In this document: in pieces, positions 49,425 through 58,773 of the stretch
Numbering within the stretch: position 1 is the first letter of the stretch
Layout of the letters: the number at the start of each line of letters is the position of its first letter
Source of the DNA: Ulota crispa
Taxonomy: Eukaryota; Streptophyta; Bryopsida; Orthotrichales; Orthotrichaceae
DNA length: 64,000 nt
NCBI GenBank assembly: GCA_963920765.1
Contig: OY987244.1
Location: 16,968,358 to 17,032,357, forward strand
Direction of reading: 5' to 3'
Program-made: the position numbers and the translations under genes
Notes under the pieces: generated by a model
Told to the model about the DNA's origin: nothing
What the model saw: the letters and a program-made list of their open reading frames with translations, nothing else
Databases searched by the model: none

Positions 49425-49569
49425 CACTAGCAAAAAAACAAGTTCTAAATGACTAAGTGACAATGACTAAACCATGACTGTACAGTCATTTTACAGTCAT
49501 TTTGTAGTTGTTGTATACTCATTGCAATCATTGTCACTTAGTCATTTAGGACTTGTTTTTTTACTAGTG
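49425..49569. mobile_element. CACTA-type hairpin MITE (145 bp), TSD AAT, empty site known
   Basis: CACTAGCAAAAAAACAAGTT at the left, inverted as AACTTG/GACTTG..TTTTTTTACTAGTG at the right, with AAT on both sides. The paralogous element at 24,830-25,531 reads GTGATTGAATGTTGAT at the matching place with one AAT and no insert, which fixes both ends and the 3-bp duplication. Confidence 0.93.
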
Positions 49570-50039
49570 AATGTGGATCAATATGGAATTTTTTGTTTTT
49601 TTGGAGCCGCCCAAAACTTCCAATGCAATTTGGCAACTTTTGGATACAAAATCGGGAAACAACCACTTATTATGCTTCTGTGTTTATTTCTGTTACTTGA
49701 AAACTAATTGTCCCCCTTCTAAATCCATGACCACAATTTCACAAATGAGCTTGCAATGCAACTATCAAAGCTTGACCGTTTAATACAAATAATTTTTTTA
49801 ACTTCAATTATTTACCAAAAATCTATATGAATGAAAGAAAATTCAGCAGGAAATGAATTCTAAATTCTATAACAAAGACGTTTCAATTGAAATTAGTCCA
49901 AAAGCACTTCTGGATTTTGTTAGATGACAAAATTTTAGTAAAATGGCTCTAACTACCCAAGGGAGTGCCCAAAGGAAATCTTCACCTTTTTCTCAACTTG
50001 ATGCCCATCTTTTCAATGTGGCAATTTGTCATAAGATCT

Positions 50040-50094
50040 GTGACACTATTCACGACACTATCCATGACACTTTTCATGACACTCTTCATGACAC
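50040..50094. repeat. 11-bp minisatellite (CATGACACT.TT type), five copies
   Basis: Five imperfect copies of a GACACT(A/C/T)TTCA(C/T) unit in succession. The homologous place in 24,830-25,531 lacks the array, so it expanded after the two copies separated. Confidence 0.8.
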
Positions 50095-50115
50095 AAAATG
50101 TATGCTTGGAGTTAA

Positions 50116-50706
50116 CCTTCCACCAAAAAAAATTAAAATAAGATAAAGAAGAAATTAAATTTGAACGGTAAAACTTCAGCTTGCAACTTTTCAAAAAAAA
50201 AAATCTGTGCCGTCAACATGGTTTCAAAATTTCTTGAAGTTTTTTAAACACCAAAATCTGGTGCATGGGCATTCACCCTTCCTCGATTGTAAAGCAATTG
50301 TACCAATTGTAAGTTACTCATCGCCCTCACGTACGCAAAGCGATGTCTAGGGCTCCATAGCTTTTTCTCATGCAAAGAGGGTTTGTAGATTTGCACAAAA
50401 CGTTGAAGAATCCGATACTTCTGATCGTTACCTTGAATCGTATATGTATTCAAAGGAAGAAGAATGGATTATGACGAATAGAATTCTGTGGCCTCTGCAT
50501 GGTTGTCGGTAGAAGAAGAAGCACTAGTATCTTTACAGTTTACATCATAACCCTCTCCTGTCATTGTGATTGCCACATGGCACAAGGAGAGTGGATAATG
50601 CATGGCACAAGGATAAAGGTTCAAGAGTGATAATCCTCTCTATCGAGAGAGGTAGATCTTTACAATTGAATGATCTAGATCTAATTTAGAATGATTTAGA
50701 TCTAAT
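50116..50706. other. Gene-free DNA
   Basis: Moderate GC, short frames only (69 codons at most), nothing recognised. Confidence 0.4.
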
Positions 50707-50710
50707 TTAA

Positions 50711-50933
50711 CCCCTGAAGGGCCTTTGGGCTGTAGAGATACAATATCAAATATGGTTGCAACCAATATTTAGAAGTTTGAATTAACTGAAAATTAAGTGT
50801 TACAATCATACATATTGAAGGGTTGTACGATGGTGGGTGCATAATTTTTTTGGAAAGCCCTCAGAGCAGTCCAAATACGGCCATATATATGGTCGTACAT
50901 ACGGCCACAGATGGCCAATGGGCTATTCAGGGG
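50711..50933. mobile_element. Short TTAA-flanked element (223 bp)
   Basis: TTAA at 50,707-50,710, then CCCCTGAAGGGCCTTTGGGC; right end CAATGGGCTATTCAGGGG, then TTAA at 50,934-50,937. Contains a small palindrome, GGCCATATATATGGTC. Confidence 0.8.
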
Positions 50934-50937
50934 TTAA

Positions 50938-51177
50938 CCCTTGAGCGCCTAGCGCAAGTTCACTCAAATCCAGACCCTTTGGAACTCATTTCAATCAAAC
51001 TATCACCTCAAAGAGATTCACAAAAATTGACTGTACCAATTGGTAGTGAACATAGGCCCAGAGCTCCAAGAAAAATGACACCTCCTTTCACTGTACCATT
51101 GAAAAGATTATAACGGTCAAAGAAGGAAATTTTTCAAAACCAAGAGGCCATATTTTGGCCCCTATGGCACTCAGGGG
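50938..51177. mobile_element. Short TTAA-flanked element (240 bp) abutting the previous one
   Basis: Starts CCCTTGAGCGCCTAGCGC immediately after the shared TTAA; right end CCTATGGCACTCAGGGG, then TTAA at 51,178-51,181. The left end resembles that of 31,656-32,582. Non-coding. Confidence 0.78.
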
Positions 51178-51200
51178 TTAAATGAGAGGGTTATGTAGTC

Positions 51201-52081
51201 AGTACATTCGAGTACTGAAGACTTATGAATTGCTAATATAAATCAATCAGCTTTTTTATTTGAACATGGTGTAAAATTGATCCATTTTGGTAGGAAAATT
51301 TATCATTGGATCTTCATGCAATACCAAGCAAGTGTACCAAATTTTAGTTCTTGAAAATCAAAACTCTATTTTTGGTGAATTGTTTTGTAAGAAATTCATG
51401 GTTTTACATGATGATTTATTGAAAAATATTAGTGATGAATTTTTGAGATTTGATTCCATGGGTATGTAGGAAACATCCATATGCACATCTTTCATGCTAA
51501 AAAACACCCCCTTAAGTAACAAAAATTTTACTAGCAAAAGATTCAATGAAACTTGTGATAGGCCCAAATTTTGTAAAATATACATTTTTGTTTTTTAAGT
51601 AGCTTTTCATCAAGTAAACAAAATATGATGTTTACAGATACAAATTTAGTTATAATATTTGAGTCAAGAAACAAAATTTGATTTTCATAGAAAAATATGT
51701 ATTTTACAAAATTTGGGCCTATCACAAGTTTCATTGAATCTTTTGCTGGTAAATTTCTTGTTACTTAAGGGGGTGTTTATTAGCTTGGAAGATGTGCATA
51801 TGGATGTTTCCTACATATCCATGGAATCAAATCTCAAAAATTTATCACTAATATTTTTCAATAAATCATCATGTAAAACCATAAATTTCTTACAAAACAA
51901 TTCACCAGAAATAGAGTTTTGATTTTCAAGAACTAAAATTTGGTACACTTGCTTGGTATTGCATAAGGATGCAATGATAAATTTTCCTACCAAAATGGAT
52001 TAATTTTAAAGCATGTTCAAACAAAAAAAAGATGACTGGCTTATATTAGCAATCCGTAAGTCTTCAGTACCCAACTGTACT
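51201..52081. mobile_element. Palindromic element with ~340-bp arms, upstream of a gene
   Basis: The left arm starts AGTACATTCGAGTACTGAAG and the right arm ends CTTCAGTACCCAACTGTACT. Pairing includes TTGCTAATATAA, CCATTTTGGTAGGAAAATTT, ATTCATGGTTTTACATGAT, AAACATCCATATGCACATCTT and CTTGTGATAGGCCCAAATTT. An ~80-bp unpaired centre lies near 51,625. The core recurs in 40,456-41,328 and 569-961. The element ends about 240 bp upstream of the start codon at 52,322. Confidence 0.8.
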
Positions 52082-52321
52082 TAGCAGGAATTTTATGTCG
52101 ATTTTCTGGCTCGTTTGAATTCGAGCGTAGCTCATATACTTACCCGCACCGAAACTTTGTGATTTCCCTAAACCGAAATCTCAGATTACGCGCACTCCAC
52201 ATATCCTTTGCTATTGTCGCAATTGAGCCTGTCTCTCAACTATGTAATTTGCAGGAACTTTTTGTTGTCAGAGAAGCACTTGTAAATTACAATTCTGGCC
52301 GTAGATCAGCTCGTTTCGGAG

Positions 52322-54358
52322 ATGGAGTCCGCTCGAGATCCCGAATTAGGTCAAGAGAGCACGGTATCAAGATCTCAGCGACAGAGTTCTGTAACCCTAA
52401 TCGAGCCACTGTTACGGGATTCGTCAGGTTACTCATTCACAGACAATGACGGCACCGTTCACACTGTTCCCAGCTACATGGAGGAATTGGTGCCTAAAGA
52501 CGCGTATGTGCAGCTGAGCAGTGATCCACCACATGTCCTGGAGTTGAAAACCGAAGTAGGTCGAGTGCTGAGCCGAGTTTCGTTGTATCGACAACGGATG
52601 TTGGCTGAGGAGGAGATTCGACGTCGCATGAGCCGCAGTGTGAACGTGATTTCAGCGTGTCACTTGGCATTCATGAGTGCTGTTTCTGTTGCTGTTTTTC
52701 ACGGTTATTTTGATGGAAAGCCCTGGTCGGTAGCGTGCTGGGTGATGCTTGTGGAATTAGCAGTGTTGCTGGTTGTGCTGACATGGAAGATGGTGGCCTT
52801 GTACGAGTATGATAATCAGAAACAACAACCTGAAACCTTGATCCTAAAATCAAACTTACAGGTATGATTCTTCTTCCAAACGCCATTTCGCTTCATCTAA
52901 AAAAAGTTCATTTGCCATTCTATATTCGCTATTGTACAAGCCTTGAAGAACTTTGGGATGCATGATTAAGGGCATGTTCACACTTGGTGTTAGAAGGGGT
53001 ATTAGCAATATGAATGTATTCTAAAAGTGTTTAAATGTATCGAATTTTTTTTGGTTATTTTCACTCTTAACACCAAGTGTGAACATACTTTAAGGTAGGA
53101 GGTTCTAGAAGCGTGAGCTTTAAAATGGAGCACCTCCTTAAATGTACTCTATGTGTACATGTTGTTTTTCATAACCCTTCAACAATGTATAGGCAATGTA
53201 AATTTGAGGAGGTGTACCATTTTAGAGTCTTATGCCACTTCAACTTCAAAATTTCATAATTAATTCCACAAAGCTCCAAAAAATATGAAAAAGTTTGGGT
53301 TAGATGCCAATTCCTCTTGTCTTTCAAGGAAAATTTACTGAAAAACATTTCAAGAAGTTTCACCTCCCCAACATTTAGTTTCAGCCCTTAGATGCTCCAT
53401 TCATGAGCCTCCTACCTTACAAGTTGAGATAATGTAGTGTGCTTGAATTGCGACCCTCTCACCTAAACTGTTCCTATAATTAGCTCAGGAATGGATATGA
53501 AATGGTCCTTAAATGGATCCTCTTTAATCATTGAGTGAACAAAAAAAAGGTATATTCTATTACAAGAGCCAATCATATTCCTTGGTTTCATCTCATCTCT
53601 TTACAAGTTGCAGGTTTATGGGAGACCTAGAGCCACAAATAGGTGTCTACTACAAATAATTTTGAAAACTCATCAACAATCCAATAATGTTTCAAAAAAT
53701 ATGAAAAAAATTGTGTTATATTCGATATCTATTTCTCTTTATCTGAAAATTAGACAAAAAAAAATCTTCATGTCTTGGAAAACCCATGAAAAAGCAGAGC
53801 AGACCAGCCCTTTAAAGTGACGGTTTTAGAGCATAAAGTAATTTAACTCTTGAGAAGTGTACGACTGTTTCTGCCACCTGAACGGTCTATCTCTTGCTAA
53901 CTGACTAGGCCTCCGGGTCCATATCTGCAAATTTTCTTTCTCATGGATGTGTAGAACTTCGGTTGCCTCAGAAGAACTCACGTCAACTCTAGAAATCTAA
54001 ATTCCATAGTCACTTGCCGTCTAGAACTCCTACTTTTCTGTACTTTGGTGTTCTGCAGCATGGCTGATGTATGATTTTTTGACATAACTATTTGGCAACT
54101 GAATTCGACTTTGGGTAAAGTCTGCTAAGTTTTTTGTTTCTTTTTGTGTTAGACTGACATCCAAGTGTTGTGCTGAAAGTGCAGAATATGCCAGCAGTGA
54201 GAGAGCGTCTCGGTGAGCAAGAATTCAAGGATTTCACAGAGCCGTTGCAAAAGTTCTTTGACCAAGTCTGTGCACGCATTGTGGCGGAGCCGGTGGAACC
54301 CTCGTTTTGTGACGTGGTGAAATCTTACTTCAAAAATCAGGATCCAAGCATTGAATAA
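52322..54358 (+). CDS. Small two-pass membrane protein of unknown family, two exons
   Basis: Exon 1, 52,322-52,861 (180 codons), ends CAG|GTATGA in phase 0. The only in-phase acceptor found that keeps the downstream frame open is GAAAGTGCAG at 54,184, giving exon 2, 54,185-54,358 (57 codons and TAA). The 237-residue product has a polar N-terminus (1-70), a charged helical stretch (72-105, rich in Glu and Arg), two hydrophobic segments (107-128 and 135-160) with only a short loop between, and a soluble, mixed-charge C-terminal tail ending KNQDPSIE. No signal peptide is apparent; both ends probably face the same side. The GC-richer codon use of exon 1 against its surroundings and the clean splice pair support a real gene. 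I do not recognise the family. The 1.3-kb intron contains two transposons. The 5' leader and transcription start are not defined. Confidence 0.72.
52970..53090. mobile_element. PIF/Harbinger-like hairpin MITE (121 bp), TSD TAA
   Basis: TAA then GGGCATGTTCACACTTGGTG; right end CACCAAGTGTGAACATACTT then TAA. Near-perfect inverted ends of about 24 bp. TAA duplication and a GGGC-type end fit PIF/Harbinger (Tourist). It lies in the intron of the membrane-protein gene and abuts the next element. Confidence 0.78.
53092..53418. mobile_element. AAGGTAG-ended element, GGAGG subtype, in intron
   Basis: AAGGTAGGAGGTTC at the left and GAGCCTCCTACCTT at the right. It is 327 bp and closely related to 2,722-3,027 in the same orientation. 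Lies inside the intron 52,862-54,184. Confidence 0.78.
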
Positions 54359-54735
54359 GTGCTTATCTCAGTTGAAAATTGAGGCTGTTTATAAGAATAT
54401 CTGGAGCTTTTTAGGTGATCAAACGTAAGCTCCTGAGAAATATCTGTGCCACTGACCAAGCTGATTGCATTCGGTGATTTGGGCGTTTAGGGTATAGACT
54501 TCGCCAGATTACTGTTGCAAGGAGACTTAGAGAATCCTAATGTAGTCCGGTACATGCCCCGTTGTACAGGTTCATCACACTCTCATTATAAAGGACCCAA
54601 TCACCCTCACTATATCTATCCGGCAACATGCAATGGATAATGAAGGGTGACTCTTCTTGTTTTGAATGTTAGAGGAGATTCTATCAAGATGTATAGTTAA
54701 GTACAAAAACTTGTGTACTTGGTCTTGGAGGTTTA

Positions 54736-55039
54736 GGCCTGGTTCATACTAGCAGTCAGATAAAACACAAAAATTGGCACTTGGTGCGGTGTTTCATGAC
54801 TTTCATCTGTTAGGGTCACTTCCACGTCATCCAGTTGTTGGGTGTGCCATTTCAAGAGTGTTCCTCTACTGTACAAGTTTGGTATCACTTTTGGAAAAAG
54901 CTCCAAAATTTCACTATTTCACTATCTTGACAAGTTGAAGTACCGGACAAACTCTAAGTGTGAACCCTTTGATGGACAAAACTGATATTTTAACCAACGA
55001 CGTTCGAGAAATTTTTATCCGGCTGGTCTAAACTGGGCC
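54736..55039. mobile_element. PIF/Harbinger-like MITE (304 bp), TSD TTA
   Basis: TTA then GGCCTGGTTCATACTAGCAG; right end GGCTGGTCTAAACTGGGCC then TTA. The inverted ends match at most of the first ~28 positions (GATAAAA/TTTTATC). It lies about 380 bp past the stop codon of the membrane-protein gene, possibly in its 3' untranslated region. Confidence 0.72.
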
Positions 55040-55042
55040 TTA

Positions 55043-55970
55043 TTTTGTAAATACAGTCAGTCTTTCAACTATCCTCCAAGACTATGGTAGATTATCTTGA
55101 CTTGAGCAACTCTTACAAAGAGGATGCTTTACATCCATTTTAGTACATGTATGTCAGAGCGTTTTGCAGGCTGCATTGGGAAGGCTCTTAGAACCATTAC
55201 TGACCTAGTCCTGTTGAAAAGAAAAGAAAAGTTAGCCCCCTTGATTATGAGCTGTGGTCATCAATACATCTGTGAAAAAGGTGCAAGGAAGCTCTCATGG
55301 GTTTTAAATATCTTGTGAAGACAAAAAATGTCAATTCCGTTATTCTGAAAAAGTCATGGGTTTCTTACGTAGTTGTGCATGTTTCAAAATCTGTTATATG
55401 TATAGGCAGTGAAATATGACGGTCATTTCGTTGGGAATGCTTGCATATGTTTACCTTACATATGCAAGTTGGGACTATTGTCATGGATGGTTTTGGTAGT
55501 GTAGCAATTTTTGTGATTCATTCACATATGTCTGGGTTTCAAATATCATGCGTTTGTTTCATACTTGCAATTGTGCACTTTATGCCAAAAGAGAAGTGCA
55601 TGAAATTGTGTAGTAGTTGAGTGCAGGAACAACCTACCTCCCTTTTGAAGTGATTGTATTGGCTTTAGGTTGTGAGGGGAGGAGATTTTGTATCCAGAAA
55701 AGCTATCCTAGGGAAGTTTGAGTAGGTATCTTACTCAAAATGCATGCTACTTTTAAGAATAAGAAAAGGAAGTTATTATTCAAGCTACTACGTGAACAAA
55801 ACTTCTTGTAGCGTGGATGCGTGCTCCATCAACAATATATATATATTTTTATAATACTTATTTGGTCAATAATGATATGTCTTTTTATTGGTACAATTTT
55901 TTGAAATTGGAGTTGCTACAAATTTTGAAGTGCACACCTCAAGATTGTTACTAGCACTATTGCACTTCAA
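55043..55970. other. Intergenic DNA downstream of the membrane-protein gene
   Basis: No recognised gene; a 64-codon frame at 55,124-55,318 shows no motif. A short (AT)n lies near 55,836-55,850. Confidence 0.4.
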
Positions 55971-56580
55971 CCCCTAAATGCCCAAGGCCTTTTTTGAGCT
56001 TATAGGAATTTGCTCTAAATTGAACAAAAAGCCAACATTTTATAAGTTTTATTAATTTTTTTAAAAATTATAACCGTACAAATTCAAACTAGATATGTTA
56101 GACCTCACATAGGAAAAGAAAACACAACAATATCACTTATGGATTAAAAGATTATAATGTTTGATCGAGAGGTGTTTAAACTACAAAAATGACTTTAGGC
56201 CATTCAATCCTCTTTTCACATGTCAAATCTAAAATGTTGATCACCAAAAAAATACGGGGTTAAAGGACATAACATACATACCTCCAATCCATTAACGGCT
56301 TTTCAAAATGTCTTTCACAATTTTTTAAAATGAATTTCTAATGTGAATTTTACTCCAAGATTTAGTGTATTTGAGGCTCATTTTCATGAGCTCTCAACAC
56401 TAAAAAAGTCAAGATTGCAATGGACACCTTTGTACAAAATCTTAAATAGAAAATTCATAATTAATAAATTTCAAAAAGAATAATTTTAAAATACTAAATA
56501 TTAAAAATAGTAATTGAATTAGGTTTTATTGAACTTCAAAATATTGTTGACACCAAAATGTGGTGCCCTGGGCATTTAGG
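55971..56580. mobile_element. CCCC-ended TTAA-type element E17, decayed flanks
   Basis: TTCAA precedes CCCCTAAATGCCCAAGGCC; the right end is GTGCCCTGGGCATTTAGG, then TAAG. Inverted ends agree over CCTAAATGCCCA. 610 bp, AT-rich, non-coding. Flanking TTAA is no longer exact. Confidence 0.55.
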
Positions 56581-56819
56581 TAAGAAAGTCATAAAAGCAA
56601 GGAGAGTCATGTTTATAACCAATATGCTACTCTTATTTATTAATTTAAGCTAATTAATATCCACATCATAATTTAAGTTTTTTTGAAGCTTTGGATGCGG
56701 AGATGGAGTCTTAGAATGTTGAGTTTCTAACAATGATCATTCCTTACCTCTATACCATTTGCATAGATCCTATAGTGGTTGCGGTGGGAGGCAACAAATT
56801 GTCTTATATGCAAAACTCT

Positions 56820-57010
56820 TTCGAGGCACTTGTGACTATGGCTTATTAGCTTTGGCGCACTAATAAACTAGTCATAAGTTCAAACCCTCACATTTGCAAG
56901 GTACTTACTTACTACCCCCAACTAGAATGGGTTCAAATGACCTTGTCATTGCATGGAGAACTGAGAAATTCTTAGGGGAAGGAACTATGAGGTTTAAATT
57001 ATTGCACTAT
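56820..57010 (+). mobile_element. Possible tRNA-derived SINE fragment
   Basis: Contains an A-box-like TGGCTTATTAGCTTTGGCG and a B-box-like AAGTTCAAACCCT about 45 bp later, followed by CAAGGTACTTACTTACTACC and a T/A-rich tail. Partial resemblance to minus-strand sequence at 2,560-2,630 and to 47,976. No clear target duplication or poly(A). Confidence 0.3.
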
Positions 57011-57378
57011 TCTCAACATTTCATTCAGGCCAATCTTTTAAACAAATGTCAACCTTTTTTATAGAAATGAAAGAATTCAATAATGAGGATAAAAAGAGAG
57101 TACCATTTCAAATTCAAAGAAAATCCCATGCACTAAGGGCTAACTTCCATGTTGCATTGGAATCAATAACAATGATTACATTTTTTTAACTTTAAAAAAC
57201 TCACGTCCTCATGTTCTTGAGCTTATTGTGCAACACCATTTGCAGTTTCCAACCAAAATACTTCGATGCACTACTTTGTAAAGCCTTTGTTATTTGAGCA
57301 GTTCTCCAGAATTGGAAAAATTTGAACCCTTCAAGAGCCCCCTACAAAGTCTCTAAAGGGGTCTTAAGATATGTATTT

Positions 57379-57775
57379 AAGGTAGGCGCACCCATAAGCG
57401 TGGAAATAAGGGTTTTGGAGTAGTAGAATAATTGACTAACTTTGAAAAAAATATTGTAAGTTAGGAAGTGGAAACCAAAAATATTGGCATCAATTTCAAG
57501 GGTCCAATTGCAAGCATTTGTTCACAAAGATTTTTCAAAGTCTAAAATCACTACAATTGTAGGAACCATGTGTAAGAGATGCTAAAAACAAGGCTTGTTG
57601 GTTCTTAAATAGTGAGATGGGTACTCAAAACTGTCATGCAAGTCACCCACAACCATCACTTTGTCACCCATAACTATCATTTAATTACCCATAACCATTT
57701 AATTTATATTTGTTAGTTCATGACAATTTCAAGTAAAGCCCGTGGGGACATGACGGGGATGGGTGCGCCTACCTT
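57379..57775. mobile_element. AAGGTAG-ended element, GCGCACCCAT subtype
   Basis: AAGGTAGGCGCACCCATAAG at the left; inverted ATGGGTGCGCCTACCTT at the right, a 17-bp exact inverted repeat. 397 bp. Internal runs of CCCATAACCAT/CCCACAACCATCAC. Reverse-oriented relative of 20,546-20,913. Confidence 0.82.
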
Positions 57776-57779
57776 ACTA

Positions 57780-58773
57780 CAACAAACAAATCACTAATCC
57801 CCTATTTTTTCTCACTCTTTGAATTCAATGCAATCATGAAAACTATACTATTATGTTATCCCTATTGGACAAAAACTATGAGTACAAATGTACAATAAGA
57901 CCATAAATTCTACTTTCCTCTATTTAAATAAATGAGTGAAGTACTTGGATAGTGACTAGTGAGTATATTTACATATTTTATAGGTGCAATGTCTTTTTTA
58001 TTATTTTGGATTGTACACGTGGCTTAGGTCCTTCATACAAGGTAGCCATAGGTATGAGTACCCTTTTCTTGCACTCAAGCTAGCCAATCAATAGGGGGCT
58101 TCGAACATGAACTTTTTCAGGTGACTCACGTTGCAATTCACCTCGGTGAATATATTGGTGAACATCAAGATGATTCACTTCTAGAATTCACTCCTAAAGT
58201 GACTCACGTTAGGAGCAAATTTCAGAAACTCACTTTTGCGCATTTCATCCTCTCCGGTGTCTCATACGACCAAACGCCCAACTTGTGCACAAAACTCTAA
58301 CTGCAAACTCACGGATGTGTTAAACTTTGAGCGTGCAAGTGAAAGAAAAATAATTCACTAGTGAGCGGAAATCCTATGACGTGAGAAACTTGTAGGCTAG
58401 ATTTTATGTTTGAACCCTTAATAGCTTGGTTTGTCAAACCTTATGGGCTCTTGGAGGGGGGCTCAATTTTTTTCTTAATGAATGCAACATGGAAGTTGAT
58501 CCTAATGACCTAATAGGATAAAGGTTAACACTACCCTCGATTGATGTTGTGGTTGATACCCGGGTGTTCCATGGCATCCATCTCCTTCCCACTCAACCAG
58601 CCTAATCAAATTAGGGTTTCCTCTTCATCCGCAGCAGATTTGTAAAAAATCGTAGCTCCTCTTCATCTCGACCGTGCCCTTGCTCGCATAGCATCACAAG
58701 CTGTCGAATCGCAGCTTTGCTGTGCAACTACTTTAGTTGTAACTAATTGAAGGGAAATAATCAACAAAGAAAG
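57780..58773 (+). other. Intergenic DNA and leader of the ankyrin gene
   Basis: No gene or clear repeat ends. The last ~170 bp before the start codon is less AT-rich and probably includes the 5' untranslated region; no TATA box was assigned. Confidence 0.4.

Larger units (their letters stand above)
49231..50111. mobile_element. TTAA-flanked element E9 with nested CACTA hairpin
   Basis: Begins CCTCTAAATGCCCAAGGGTG right after the TTAA shared with E8; ends ATGCTTGGAG before TTAA at 50,112-50,115. Homologous throughout to 24,830-25,531 apart from the hairpin at 49,425-49,569 and a minisatellite near the right end. Its inverted ends are poorly matched; the boundary rests on the paralogue. Confidence 0.65.
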
